From NCBI GenBank assembly GCA_902591645.1, contig CACJBM010000008.1, forward strand, positions 1 to 50,182: a stretch of 50,182 nucleotides of DNA, written 5' to 3'. Positions 7,244-16,962 of the stretch are shown here, piece by piece. This DNA is from an uncultured Verrucomicrobiota bacterium (GTDB lineage Bacteria; Verrucomicrobiota; Verrucomicrobiae; Verrucomicrobiales; DEV007). Numbering within the stretch: the stretch's first letter is position 1; every line of letters begins with the position of its first letter. A program made the translations under genes and the position numbers. A model generated the notes under the pieces. The model saw only the letters and a list, made by a program, of their open reading frames with translations. It was not told the DNA's origin and made no database searches.

Positions 7244-8647
7244 TTAAACCAGTTCACGTATTGGATTGCCGGAACTGACTGCGGTTTGCACATCACGAGG
7301 AAGATTTGCTAGGGTCCTGACCTTACCCAAATCAAAGAGACTATGCATGACTGTACCCAGAAGATCATTACTCGTGATCGGATTGGTAATGGGCTCAGAA
7401 CCTTTCTTGTCCGATTCTCCAATGACTTGCCCCATCTTTAAACCACCACCTACAAAGACAAGCGGACAAAGATTCCCCCAATGATCTCTACCTCCCTTGT
7501 TATTAATTTTTGGGGTGCGCCCAAATTCTCCAGTAATGACGAGAAGAACTTTCTCTGAAAGCCCTCGTTCATTGATATCATCAATGAATGCACTGACCGC
7601 CTTATCAACGGCAGGACCAAGGACAGGCATTCCATCAGTAATGGCGAATTCATGAGCCCCATGCATATCCCATCCGGGACTACTCACCGTAATAAATCGG
7701 CAACCAGCCTCGCAAAGGCGCCGGGCAAGTAACATCTGTTTTCCAAGAGAAATAGGCGAATGCCCACGAATCGCATCCTTGTTCTTGCGGCGATCCACTG
7801 CAGGCTTTGGAACATCAAATCTGCTCGTATCATAACGTTCTATGAGTCGTGGATCCTCCTTTGAAAAATTAAATGCCTCACCGACTCCATTCATAAGAAC
7901 ATCAACTGCCTGTTGCTGAATGGATGAGGCCTGATGAATCGCATCCGATGAATCGAGCTGACGCTTAAGCTTGTCTAGGCTAGACACCAAACTTAATTGA
8001 TCAGTGATGCGGTCCTGTGAAACCTGTAACTTCATATCGTCCAAAACTTCACCGCCGGCACTAGGATCAAATGCACTAAATACCTTCGAAAGTTTACCAG
8101 TATTAGCGATCCGGCTAGGCACTGAATTGAACCTGCGAGCATCCTTAGGCTCGACTGCTGCAGGAACGATAAGAGTGTTTGACGGCATCCCGTTATGTGG
8201 ATTCGTGATCCCAGCAATACGGCTGTAAAGCGAACCCATACAAGCACCGGTCGGGTTACCACCCGCCGCCACATGCATAGCGGCCTTGGCATGGTCACTG
8301 ATACCGTGCCGATAGCTACGCACAACTGCCATGCGGTCAGCCATCTTTGCCAGCTCTTTGAAATGACTTCCGAAAGTAACACCGGGAAGATTCGTTTTAA
8401 CTTCACCAAATACAGAACGGATCTCAGAAGGAGCTGCCATCTTCGGGTCAAAAGTCTCAAATTGAGAAGGCCCCCCCTGCATATTAAGAATGACTACGGA
8501 CCGGTCCTTAACATGACCGGATCGTTCCAAACCAAGAGCATTGCTCAGAGTGAGCCCACTAAGCCCAAGAGTTCCTATCCTGAGAATTTCACGCCTGCCA
8601 AAGCCCTCACAATTTCGGGTAAAATCATCTGAATAGAGTGACAGCAT
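7244..8647 (-). CDS. DUF1501 family secreted protein
   Basis: A 467-residue protein of the DUF1501 family, which has an alkaline-phosphatase/sulfatase-like fold and is very abundant in Planctomycetota and Verrucomicrobiota. A twin-arginine-type signal is at the N-terminus (GRREILRIG at 17-25 then a hydrophobic stretch). Family signatures include VVILNMQGGPSQFETFDP, SDHAKAAMHVA, ITVSSPGWDMHG and LVITGEFGRTPKIN. The biochemical role is not established. Such genes usually follow a DUF1549/DUF1553 gene, as at 46-50 kb here; this copy instead lies 73 bases downstream of an unknown protein, probably in the same minus-strand unit. Confidence 0.88.
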   Translation of the reverse strand: MLSLYSDDFTRNCEGFGRREILRIGTLGLSGLTLSNALGLERSGHVKDRSVVILNMQGGPSQFETFDPKMAAPSEIRSVFGEVKTNLPGVTFGSHFKELAKMADRMAVVRSYRHGISDHAKAAMHVAAGGNPTGACMGSLYSRIAGITNPHNGMPSNTLIVPAAVEPKDARRFNSVPSRIANTGKLSKVFSAFDPSAGGEVLDDMKLQVSQDRITDQLSLVSSLDKLKRQLDSSDAIHQASSIQQQAVDVLMNGVGEAFNFSKEDPRLIERYDTSRFDVPKPAVDRRKNKDAIRGHSPISLGKQMLLARRLCEAGCRFITVSSPGWDMHGAHEFAITDGMPVLGPAVDKAVSAFIDDINERGLSEKVLLVITGEFGRTPKINNKGGRDHWGNLCPLVFVGGGLKMGQVIGESDKKGSEPITNPITSNDLLGTVMHSLFDLGKVRTLANLPRDVQTAVSSGNPIRELV

Positions 8648-8720
8648 TGTATTTTAATCTAGAGAATTAACCATTTATGGCAACTCAAGACTGAAATTTG
8701 TCCGGGAAACAAATGAACTC

Positions 8721-9956
8721 CTAAGAGTTTTTCTTGATATAAGCAGTAAAAATCACAAGTGCTCCTAAGACCAGAGCACAACCAATTCCAATGAACCTGT
8801 TGAAACTACTCTGCCCAATCTCTGATTCCACAATAGAATCAATTTGATCGGATGTAATTTCGTCTTCCGAAATTGATCCCAATGATCCAGACACTGAGGG
8901 CGTTGATGGATCAGGCGGTGGAACTGAAGCGAAATCAGGAAATCGAGAATCGGCCCCGACAAGATCCCCTACACCTTCCAGAGGTGGCAATACCTTGTCG
9001 ACGATAACCTCACTACCAACGAGCAATTCTTTCCAATTTGTATTCAATACAAGATCTATCCCAGGATTTTCACGTTTAACCTCACAGGAACAGGCGCCAC
9101 AAAGGTACGAGCAAGCCTCCATCATCAGTCTCTTACTCATAATTGAAGAGGGGAGCCCTTCGAGCGTCCTTCCCCGGCCAAAGACCGGAAATATTAAAGG
9201 TTCGTTAGAGCTTTGCTCTATGAGTTGAGGAACAAACGAAGTGAGCATCTTTAAGAAAATCTTTTCTTTTGGATCATTTTTCTTAATGCGTATGACATCA
9301 AAAGAAATCTTCAGTGGAATCGTTGACCGAAGAACGTCCTCCACGTCCACTTCACCAGTCGCTACCCTATCAAGTTCACCAGGACCAACGACCCCATCAG
9401 GTATTTCAATGAGCTTACTCACTTCGTTCAAATGTTTCCATAACTTGTTCTCTGCCTCATTATCTTTTGCCTCATCTCCCGTTTCAATGAGAACCCAAAC
9501 AGCCGATTCACCGGAAATTATCTTCTCTAAAATTGATTTTCGTACCGGAGAACTTACGATTTGATTCAAGGATTCTTTCGTTAAATTCCCATTCCATAAA
9601 GGATCATCAGTGTTCAAAGAAGGGTTCGCCTTTCCAACGCTCCAAGGATAATAGAGGTGACCAACTAGGTCCCCTTCGGAAACCTCAACGATCCCGTACC
9701 TTGCGTGATCTGATTCAGTCATTTTTCCGATATCGATAACTGTAACCTCAAGATTCACATCATCACCCACCTCATCAATTAACAATTGCTGAGCCTTGGA
9801 AATCTGCCCATTAGAAAAAACAGCAAGTTCGTATTTGTCAGCTGACCACCGCTCAAGCGCATAACGAAATACAGGAACCTGACAAGCCTCGAGTAAGCTT
9901 ATAGCTAACAAGTATAAGCAGGAAATGAGAATAGAAACTCTTGTGATTGAAGTCAT
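8721..9956 (-). CDS. unknown exported, C-terminally membrane-anchored protein
   Basis: A 411-residue protein of no family I can name. It has a signal peptide (hydrophobic core LISCLYLLAISLL) ending before CQVPVFRYALERW, a stretch I associate with PVC proteins. A Cys-rich CSYLCGACSCEV segment near residue 291, a long Pro/Ser/Asp linker (about 340-385) and a single C-terminal helix (about 389-405) ending in KKNS follow. The layout suggests a soluble extracytoplasmic domain tethered to the membrane. It lies between the beta-propeller gene (84 bases) and DUF1501 (73 bases) on the same strand; co-transcription is likely. The four close cysteines could bind metal or a cofactor, which is inference. 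Confidence 0.7.
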   Translation of the reverse strand: MTSITRVSILISCLYLLAISLLEACQVPVFRYALERWSADKYELAVFSNGQISKAQQLLIDEVGDDVNLEVTVIDIGKMTESDHARYGIVEVSEGDLVGHLYYPWSVGKANPSLNTDDPLWNGNLTKESLNQIVSSPVRKSILEKIISGESAVWVLIETGDEAKDNEAENKLWKHLNEVSKLIEIPDGVVGPGELDRVATGEVDVEDVLRSTIPLKISFDVIRIKKNDPKEKIFLKMLTSFVPQLIEQSSNEPLIFPVFGRGRTLEGLPSSIMSKRLMMEACSYLCGACSCEVKRENPGIDLVLNTNWKELLVGSEVIVDKVLPPLEGVGDLVGADSRFPDFASVPPPDPSTPSVSGSLGSISEDEITSDQIDSIVESEIGQSSFNRFIGIGCALVLGALVIFTAYIKKNS

Positions 9957-10040
9957 TATCGTGAGGGAATATCAATTGTAGATCATACAAAGTCCATTAA
10001 TTGGATATCATTAATCTTCCGGAAAAACATTTAAACTAAA

Positions 10041-13000
10041 CTAATTGATACGGTGAACCTGCACAGCATTAATTAATGGCATTCTTGAAGGATCTGAAGA
10101 TCCAGACTTGGAGCTTAACTCAATGGTCAGATCCTTTGTGATATCGACCTCAAATTCCTTCCAGACAGCATAATCTGATTCTGTGACTTCATTCATAATA
10201 TCAAAACCCTCCAGAACTTTATTGCCATTCAATTGCATATCAAAAATACGCTGACCTGGCTTGTCACCTGGCAATGCCGAAAAACCAACACGTATCCGGT
10301 ATGAAAACTTTCCTAATTCCGGAGTCGTGACAGGTATCACACAACTCTGCATGCCTCGCAAACAACTAGCAAAGACAAAGGGGATTTTTGTATTTGAAAT
10401 GGGAGTATAATTAGCGCTGCGTTGAACTGGTCCGCCTCCTTCCAAGAAGGTTGGTACAGCCTCAAATTGCAAGAGTAGTTGGTGCTGCCCCTTACGAGGA
10501 ATGAGCCACAGATGCCCATCACCGTCTCTCCTCTCACCGGTCCCGCCCAAATCAAGATTCAAATGTTTAACGGGCAACTGAGGCCCGGGCTGGGCAAAGG
10601 TCTGAGGAACTGCAGGCTGTTGAGGCACTTGCGCCAAAGCAATCGTAAAAGGCATAGACACTTCGCACTTGCAACCAATGGCATGGGGAGGCTTAATCAT
10701 CATGCCCCCACCACTAGAAGTATCTATCCAGCAACTCGCACGGCTTTGCAAAAAAGTATAGAGACCATCATCACCTAACAGATCATGATACCCTACGCCC
10801 CGTGAACGTCCAAACATGAGGTATCTGGAGCCTGCAAACGTTCCACACTGTTTATTATAACGGCAAAAGGCCCACTGGGCCTGCTCACCTGTGATAGGGT
10901 GCATTCTTGTTTTAGGATTTCCACTTTTCAGATCAAATGCCCACGGCTCGGCAACGATCAGATCATCCGTCATGACAGGACGTGCACGATAGTTTGCAAA
11001 ACGGTACCAGAGTAATTTTCCAGTCGCACCATCATGGACTGCAATTGCCCGTGCCTTATAACCTCCGCTCGGCCATACGGCCCATGACTTGTCAGCCCCA
11101 GCAACGGTCGCAAAGGCTACCACATCTCCGTGCGCAATCACGGCACCTCCAAGGACAGGTTGATAGGATCGCCTACCACCAGTAACGACAGAACGTGTCC
11201 ATCCACCACCTGCATTTGAAATATCAACGCCATGTTCATAAAGCAATTTTCCAGTCTTGGAATCTAAGGCCCTAAGAACACGAAAATCATGTTCATTAAT
11301 TTTACCTGCAAATTCCTTATACTCTTCCCCGGGCATTTTCTTCAGCCATTCAGTCATTTCCGATATGGCTTCTTCCCGGCGAACCCCTTCAGCCTTTTCG
11401 CCTAAAAAATATAGTCTCCCGTCACTGATCGAATCCCAACGGGACCACTGCTTCTCCTTGCCGGGTCCTCCCAAAATCCAAAGAACTTTACCAGTACCAG
11501 TGTCCAGCCCAAGAATGCATGACCAATCCTTTTCATTGGCATCTTTGCCGTTTGAGGAAAGATACAGTGTCTTTCCATCACTATCAGCAGCCATTCCGCT
11601 CCACTGACCATTCTTAAATGGTGGCAGATAGCGCCTGATCTCTTTTCCTGTCCAAGGGTCAATCTGTACCAGAACCTCCAAGAATCGTTGAAATACACCG
11701 CCAGGGGCAGCAATGGTATCGGTCATCGATTTTTCACGCCTCCACAATCTTCTTCCAGTGTACTGGTCATAGCCTTCGGTATAAGTCTTCTCCTTGAAAA
11801 TATAATCCTGGAACTGACAAACTAGGACCCCATCAACAATAATCGGGGGTGATATTCCTTTTGCTCCACGACTAGAATAGGGTGGCCCGTACCAGGCAAC
11901 TCCTAACGGTGCCTTTAATACAGAATCATGACTGCACATAGTATTACCCGCATCCCCATAACCATGGGTCCAGCCACCTCCACCAGCGAGCCTCGGAGCC
12001 TCTTGCCCTACCCAATGCATCTTGGCATCTGGAGAGTTAAAACTCTTCCACCCCTGAATACCAGTCCCAGCAATCCATTTCTGCATCGATTCGGGGTTCT
12101 GTTTCCCTCCAACAATTATGAGGCCACGGAGTGGCTTTTGAAGGCGCTTAATTTCAGCAATATTTACCGGCATTTCACCTCCGTTTAATATTCGCTCGGA
12201 GAAAATAAAGTCTGCAAATCTGGACGGATACGGAACCTTATCCTTTTCTTTCACGTATAGGACAGTGATCCTAGAAATATGAACGCCAGCCTCATTGTAA
12301 GCTGCCCTAGCCTTTTCCGCTCTCTTCTCATCATCAAATACAGCATACAAACGCAAGTTGGTTTTCTGCGAGATTGCATAAGCTAGGGACCCACTTTCAC
12401 AATCAAGGACAAGAGCCTCACCTACCAGATTGGCTGGGTCCTGAGCCTTAGTCTTTTCTCCTTCCGAATGATAAAATGCTGCAACTTTCAGTATTTCATC
12501 AGCTGCCACGCTAACCATAGGATCTAAAGTTAAGGAATCAGAAATGATCGGTTCCTCTATTTTTTTAAATCCTGAACTGTTATTGTTTGCGTAGGCGTGA
12601 ATTCTTCCATCACGAGTGCTAACAAATAATCTTCCACCAGCTGCAATAAGTTGATTGGGCCATTCTGGTATTTCTGTTGTCCAAAGCTCCTTCCCATCAC
12701 TGGGATCACGCGCAAAGATCTTACCCGTTGCACCTTTCTCCATGTCTGTCTTTAGGGCCGCATTAAAAACGACTCCCCCAGCATAAATAACACTGCACAT
12801 GTCAGGATCATACCTAGTCACTGTGCCCCTCATCACTGGGACACCACTGACTGAGTGAATATCAGTCTGAAATTCCGGCGTTTTCACCTGCCACAGACGT
12901 TCTGTTTTGGTTTGTTTCTTTTTGGTCTTTTCATCGACGGTGATTTCTGCAAGGAAGGCCTCATTCCCGTGGTACCGATGATTATTATGAAGAGCGCCGA

Positions 13001-13859
13001 TGATCGGATAAAAAGGATCCCCATAACCCACGGGATTGTCTGAATCAGTTCCTGCCCAAGGATCAATTTGCCCTGTGGATTTCTTGTAACTATTGAAAAC
13101 GGCCCAATGAAACTGCTTAAAGTCCATCGGCATATAAAGATTACTCTTTGTTGTATATATGTATCCAACAGGAGCAAGGCTCCAACGATTCAGTGTTTCA
13201 CAATGCGTTCCGTTCCTCCAAATTTTTTTGCCTGTCTTGGCATCCAATGCATATACAAAGGTACCATCATGAGGAAAAACTCCCGCTCCAAAATATGCTA
13301 TTCCATCATTAACAACAATGTCCGTGCGCACGGGCCAGGCTGATGTCATTTGCCCAAATGAAAACATCCATCGGTCAGCAGGTGCAGCCTTATATTTCCA
13401 TATCAAGTCTCCATTCTTCGCGTCAATGCAGTACGCATTGCCATCATCACTTCCGATATAGATCTTTCCATCTGCATAAGTAGCAGAACGCCCTACCGCG
13501 GAACCGGTAACAAATTCCCAAATCAATTCCCCTGTTTCAGCATTCAAGCAACCTACCCTTCCATCACTGGCACTGGTAAAGAAAACAGATCCTTGAGCTG
13601 CTATCAAAGCGAGAGCATACCGATTAAACTCCGGAGTCACCTCAATATGAAGTTCACCTTTCTGACGAGGCGCATTCCTTGATTGCCGCGAAGAGTATTC
13701 CCAGACCCGCTGAAGGGGAAGATCTATCTGATCATTTGTTGCTGCGGTCCTAGAAAAATCGTGCCGGTACGTTGGCCAATCCTCACCAAAAGAAAGAAGA
13801 GGAGAAACCACAAAAAAGAATAGAAATACAAATGGGTGGATGAACTGAACCTTATTCAC
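10041..13859 (-). CDS. giant PQQ-like beta-propeller with inserted methyltransferase-like domain
   Basis: A 1272-residue exported protein with a signal peptide (about 1-25). Two stretches of PQQ/BamB-type propeller blades are present (about 30-430 and 620-1050), seen as repeated CLNAETGELIWEF, CIDAKNGDLIWKY and ALDAKTGKKIW units. Between them, about 455-610, lies a Rossmann-like segment (EALVLDCESGSLAYAISQKT, then FADFIFSERIL) resembling a class I methyltransferase core; the usual glycine-rich SAM loop is weak, so it may be a binding relic. The last 170 residues look malectin-like (IFDMQLNGNKVLEGFDI). Such proteins are typical of PVC genomes; substrate and redox activity are unknown. Length and order exclude a simple BamB. 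Confidence 0.82.
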   Translation of the reverse strand: MNKVQFIHPFVFLFFFVVSPLLSFGEDWPTYRHDFSRTAATNDQIDLPLQRVWEYSSRQSRNAPRQKGELHIEVTPEFNRYALALIAAQGSVFFTSASDGRVGCLNAETGELIWEFVTGSAVGRSATYADGKIYIGSDDGNAYCIDAKNGDLIWKYKAAPADRWMFSFGQMTSAWPVRTDIVVNDGIAYFGAGVFPHDGTFVYALDAKTGKKIWRNGTHCETLNRWSLAPVGYIYTTKSNLYMPMDFKQFHWAVFNSYKKSTGQIDPWAGTDSDNPVGYGDPFYPIIGALHNNHRYHGNEAFLAEITVDEKTKKKQTKTERLWQVKTPEFQTDIHSVSGVPVMRGTVTRYDPDMCSVIYAGGVVFNAALKTDMEKGATGKIFARDPSDGKELWTTEIPEWPNQLIAAGGRLFVSTRDGRIHAYANNNSSGFKKIEEPIISDSLTLDPMVSVAADEILKVAAFYHSEGEKTKAQDPANLVGEALVLDCESGSLAYAISQKTNLRLYAVFDDEKRAEKARAAYNEAGVHISRITVLYVKEKDKVPYPSRFADFIFSERILNGGEMPVNIAEIKRLQKPLRGLIIVGGKQNPESMQKWIAGTGIQGWKSFNSPDAKMHWVGQEAPRLAGGGGWTHGYGDAGNTMCSHDSVLKAPLGVAWYGPPYSSRGAKGISPPIIVDGVLVCQFQDYIFKEKTYTEGYDQYTGRRLWRREKSMTDTIAAPGGVFQRFLEVLVQIDPWTGKEIRRYLPPFKNGQWSGMAADSDGKTLYLSSNGKDANEKDWSCILGLDTGTGKVLWILGGPGKEKQWSRWDSISDGRLYFLGEKAEGVRREEAISEMTEWLKKMPGEEYKEFAGKINEHDFRVLRALDSKTGKLLYEHGVDISNAGGGWTRSVVTGGRRSYQPVLGGAVIAHGDVVAFATVAGADKSWAVWPSGGYKARAIAVHDGATGKLLWYRFANYRARPVMTDDLIVAEPWAFDLKSGNPKTRMHPITGEQAQWAFCRYNKQCGTFAGSRYLMFGRSRGVGYHDLLGDDGLYTFLQSRASCWIDTSSGGGMMIKPPHAIGCKCEVSMPFTIALAQVPQQPAVPQTFAQPGPQLPVKHLNLDLGGTGERRDGDGHLWLIPRKGQHQLLLQFEAVPTFLEGGGPVQRSANYTPISNTKIPFVFASCLRGMQSCVIPVTTPELGKFSYRIRVGFSALPGDKPGQRIFDMQLNGNKVLEGFDIMNEVTESDYAVWKEFEVDITKDLTIELSSKSGSSDPSRMPLINAVQVHRIN

Positions 13860-13930
13860 TCGTTCATTCTCCTTAAAATATCACCCCTAAGCAATACTTT
13901 TAAATGGCGTGACTCGTTAAATATCAACGC

Positions 13931-14983
13931 TCAAGACTTTAAGTGTTTTTCAAAGAATGTTTTTGTTTTGTGCCACATTTCGGGTGATAAAACGTGCCCA
14001 GTATCTTTTTGAATGAAGGCACTGAATTGATCTTCGGAATTTAATTTCTGGTAGGCTTTGGTTATTCTCTTAATGCCTTCTTCTGCGTGTTTAATTGGGC
14101 TTCCTCTATCATTCTCTCCTAAGTTTAAATGCATAGCTCTGGGTGCTACTAGTGAAACTATTTCAGGTGTGTCTCCGTGCTCGAGCCAACCTGGAACGAA
14201 GTTAGGAAAACAATGTAAGAGTCTAGCATCATGAATTGCAGAATAGGTTGGTAAGCAGCAGTTTCCCACTAGTGCCTTAATGCGTGGCTCGTGTGGTCCC
14301 ACGAGCCAGGTATGCGTCGAACCCATCGAATGTCCATAGCATCCGATTTTGTCTTCTTTGACCTCAGGCCTGCTCACCAGATAATCAATGGCACGACGCA
14401 TATCGAGTATGTTTTTCCATGCCATTGATTTTCCCTCGACAACATAACGCAAAAATTCAAAGCGCTCAAAGCTACCGCCTTTCAATTTATTTTCAGGATC
14501 CTGTCGCTCCTCAAAACAGAGCGCATCCGGACAAATCACTACATAACCTTGCTTAACTAAATCAACTCCAGTATGATGCATTTCGGAACCAGCTAGCCCA
14601 GCAGGTTCAGTCTTTCCTAAATGATATTCACCCCCGTGCTGATGCCACACAGCAATGGCCGGAGAGGGATTATCTTCATTCGTCTCATCAGGTATCAGTA
14701 TTAATGCAGGAACTCTATCACCTGGCTCGACTTCATATGTAACGGATTCTATCCGATAACCTTCTTTTTTAATCGTCTCCTTATGATTGGGTTTAAGTGG
14801 ACAAGGTTCAGGCCAAGGCCCACCGAGACAATCAACTAAATTCTGGATCATTTCTTTTTTTGATATCACAACATCATTTTCATTTTGAGCATTCAAAAAC
14901 TTTGGAGAACCGAGCGCTGCCCCTACAGGAGCTGCCCGTAAAAAAGAACGCCTTGTGAAGGGTCTGTTTTTATTTTTCTCCAT
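13931..14983 (-). CDS. Tat-exported alpha/beta hydrolase (acetyl xylan esterase/dienelactone hydrolase-like)
   Basis: A 350-residue secreted hydrolase. The N-terminus carries a twin-arginine motif (TRRSFLRAAP, 10-19). The catalytic triad can be read as Ser219 in GCYGHSMGST, Asp292 in LGENDRG and His330 in KDTGHV. AVWHQHGGEYHLGK is the oxyanion-hole region. Members of this group cleave ester bonds, often acetyl groups on polysaccharides. It is the first gene of the minus-strand group, 71 bases before the beta-propeller gene, which would fit a shared role in carbohydrate turnover, though no co-regulation is proven. Confidence 0.85.
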   Translation of the reverse strand: MEKNKNRPFTRRSFLRAAPVGAALGSPKFLNAQNENDVVISKKEMIQNLVDCLGGPWPEPCPLKPNHKETIKKEGYRIESVTYEVEPGDRVPALILIPDETNEDNPSPAIAVWHQHGGEYHLGKTEPAGLAGSEMHHTGVDLVKQGYVVICPDALCFEERQDPENKLKGGSFERFEFLRYVVEGKSMAWKNILDMRRAIDYLVSRPEVKEDKIGCYGHSMGSTHTWLVGPHEPRIKALVGNCCLPTYSAIHDARLLHCFPNFVPGWLEHGDTPEIVSLVAPRAMHLNLGENDRGSPIKHAEEGIKRITKAYQKLNSEDQFSAFIQKDTGHVLSPEMWHKTKTFFEKHLKS

Positions 14984-15327
14984 TGAACTAAATAGCTGTT
15001 ATTAATAGAAAAATAATAACAGGAAATGCATCCGTCTTATTTACATTAATGAATCACTTCTCTGCTGTTACAGTCATTATCCCTTTCATTATGCCCCAGC
15101 AAATAACTCATGCCTTCATAAAAATCGTATCTAATCTACCATATTGAGTCATTAAAATAATGAAACTAGGCTCAGCTGAGGAATATTATCTTAGCCCATA
15201 CTAAATACCGTAAAAAATGAGGAACTTTTCACCTAAGGACCGCTTGGCAGGCAAAGCATTAAAGGCTATACGTTCATAAGATTTTATAATACCAATCTTT
15301 GTGTTCTATCTAGGCAATAAATAATCA
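14984..15327. other. divergent intergenic region, 344 bases
   Basis: No gene is seen between the divergent hydrolase and the secreted protein at 15328. It holds a perfect 10-base palindrome CTCAGCTGAG at 15171-15180 and a TATAAT at 15285-15290, 37 bases before the next ATG and without a clear -35. Both divergent promoters must lie here; the palindrome is a possible operator, which is inference. Confidence 0.4.
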
Positions 15328-16239
15328 ATGGTCACTCCTTCGCAATTTAGACCCTTAGCTCTTCTCATCATATCAATGAGCCTAGTGGTAATTTTTATTA
15401 CACAAAAAGCAGACGCTCAACTCATTGTGGAAATGAAGCTGCCTAAAACACATTACTTGTCTTATGAACCGATGGTCGCCAATGTGACTGTTTATAATCG
15501 AGCCGGAAATGATTTGATACTGGGTGGGCCAAAGGGCAAAGGCTGGATGACCTTTGACGTTTATCGTGACGGACAATTACTATCACCGCGAAGCATTGGC
15601 GGAAAGTTTGAAACGATGCTGCTAAAATCAGGACGCAGTATAACAAAAAAAATAGACATCAATAAACTATACCCTGTATCAGATTACGGTAGCTACACCA
15701 TTAATGCTTCGGTCTATTTTCCACCTCAAAGAACTTATTTCAGTTCTAAAAAAATTCGAATTAATGTAGCTGACGCAAGGGCCTTTTGGAAACAATCATT
15801 CGGTGTATCCCAAGGCCGTAATAAACTTGCCAGCTTTAGACAATTCTCTCTACACGAGCACAGAGGAAATTCTTCAAATTCAGCTCTATACGTAAGACTC
15901 AGAGAAACAAAAGGAACCAAAGTGTATTGTACTTTTTCACTTGGCAGATTCATCAATGTAAGAAAACCTCAAGCCACTATCGATTCTCAGAGCAGGCTCC
16001 ATGTGATGCACATGATCAGTCCAAGGCTTTACTCCCATGCAAGAGTCAGTTCGGAAGGATCATTCCTAGGAAACGATTATTATCGTGAAACTGCAGACAC
16101 GAGACCTTCTTTAGTGATTGACTCTGCCGGAATAGTGAAAGTTGTAGGAGGCATTGCTTATGATCCAAACAAGCCTCCGGAACAAAAAGAAAAACCCCGG
16201 TCTGCTTCTGAATTGCCTCCTGGTCTGATATCAAATTAG
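15328..16239 (+). CDS. secreted protein of unknown function, Ig-like N-terminus
   Basis: A 303-residue protein with a signal peptide cleaved near ADAQ (residue 31). The N-terminal half (about 32-150) alternates short beta-strands and resembles an Ig-like domain, with phrases such as YEPMVANVTVYNRAGNDL. The second half is beta-rich and Arg/Ser-rich and ends in a Pro/Lys tail (PPEQKEKPRSASELPPG). I recognise no family. It precedes the amidase by 36 bases on the same strand, so it could be co-expressed and act in the envelope; that is context only. Confidence 0.65.
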   Translation: MVTPSQFRPLALLIISMSLVVIFITQKADAQLIVEMKLPKTHYLSYEPMVANVTVYNRAGNDLILGGPKGKGWMTFDVYRDGQLLSPRSIGGKFETMLLKSGRSITKKIDINKLYPVSDYGSYTINASVYFPPQRTYFSSKKIRINVADARAFWKQSFGVSQGRNKLASFRQFSLHEHRGNSSNSALYVRLRETKGTKVYCTFSLGRFINVRKPQATIDSQSRLHVMHMISPRLYSHARVSSEGSFLGNDYYRETADTRPSLVIDSAGIVKVVGGIAYDPNKPPEQKEKPRSASELPPGLISN

Positions 16240-16275
16240 AAGCCGTTTTACCTTTTAAATACAAAGCATCCAGTA

Positions 16276-16911
16276 GTGAGTAATTTTAGAATCTATAACA
16301 CTTGCCGATTATTCAGTCTGTTCTTGTCGCTGATAATCTTTAATTGTTCACAGAATGAAGCTAAAGCGGTTCCTTTCACAAAAGTTATCCTAGACGCTGG
16401 GCATGGGGGTCATGACCTTGGAGGCACTTTCGGATTAACCTTCGAAAAACATCTTGCCCTTGATGTTGTACGAAGGGTCGATGTTTATTTAAGGTCGCAA
16501 GGAATTAGCACAAAGCTGACTCGCTCCAATGACTCATTTATTTCCCTTCCAAGGAGAGCAAGAATTGCAAACGCAGAATCGGGTGCCATTTTTGTCAGCA
16601 TCCATTTTAACCATGCACGCAGCAGAAAAGCTGCAGGCATTGAAACCTTTTATCACAGCAAGAACAAACAAAGCATCAAACTTGCTCATATGGTCCAATC
16701 GGCTGCACTTTACAAGACGAGGGCAGGTAACCGGGGAGTCAAAAAAGCCAACTTCCTAGTCCTATCCAAAAATAATCGGCCCGCTGTTCTTTTGGAATGC
16801 GCATTCCTATCAAATTCTTCAGATCGGTACCGGGCTCTGGATCCAGAGTACAGGCAACGGATCGCAGAAGCCGTTGCGATGGGTATATTAAAATTTCGCC
16901 AATCAAACTAA
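16276..16911 (+). CDS. N-acetylmuramoyl-L-alanine amidase (Amidase_3)
   Basis: A 211-residue zinc amidase that cuts the bond between N-acetylmuramic acid and the L-alanine of the peptide stem, usually during cell separation. Zinc ligands are visible as His43 in VILDAGHGG, Glu57 in FEKHLALD and His110 in SIHFNHA; the catalytic Glu174 is in LLECAFLSN. A hydrophobic N-terminus (about 8-24) ending FNCSQNEAKA is a signal peptide, possibly of a lipoprotein though FNC is an imperfect lipobox. The start is GTG. It is a single catalytic domain without a binding module. An amidase beside nnr and tsaE recalls the E. coli yjeF-tsaE-amiB neighbourhood. Confidence 0.9.
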   Translation: MSNFRIYNTCRLFSLFLSLIIFNCSQNEAKAVPFTKVILDAGHGGHDLGGTFGLTFEKHLALDVVRRVDVYLRSQGISTKLTRSNDSFISLPRRARIANAESGAIFVSIHFNHARSRKAAGIETFYHSKNKQSIKLAHMVQSAALYKTRAGNRGVKKANFLVLSKNNRPAVLLECAFLSNSSDRYRALDPEYRQRIAEAVAMGILKFRQSN

Positions 16912-16962
16912 AATTCGAATGCAATTTTAGTGTTCTATTAACGCAATTAATAGCGTCTCATT

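Noticed and set aside
8195..8632. A 145-residue open frame opposite the DUF1501 gene
   Set aside because: It is fully antisense to a clear protein-coding gene and shows no protein-like pattern, signal or family motif.
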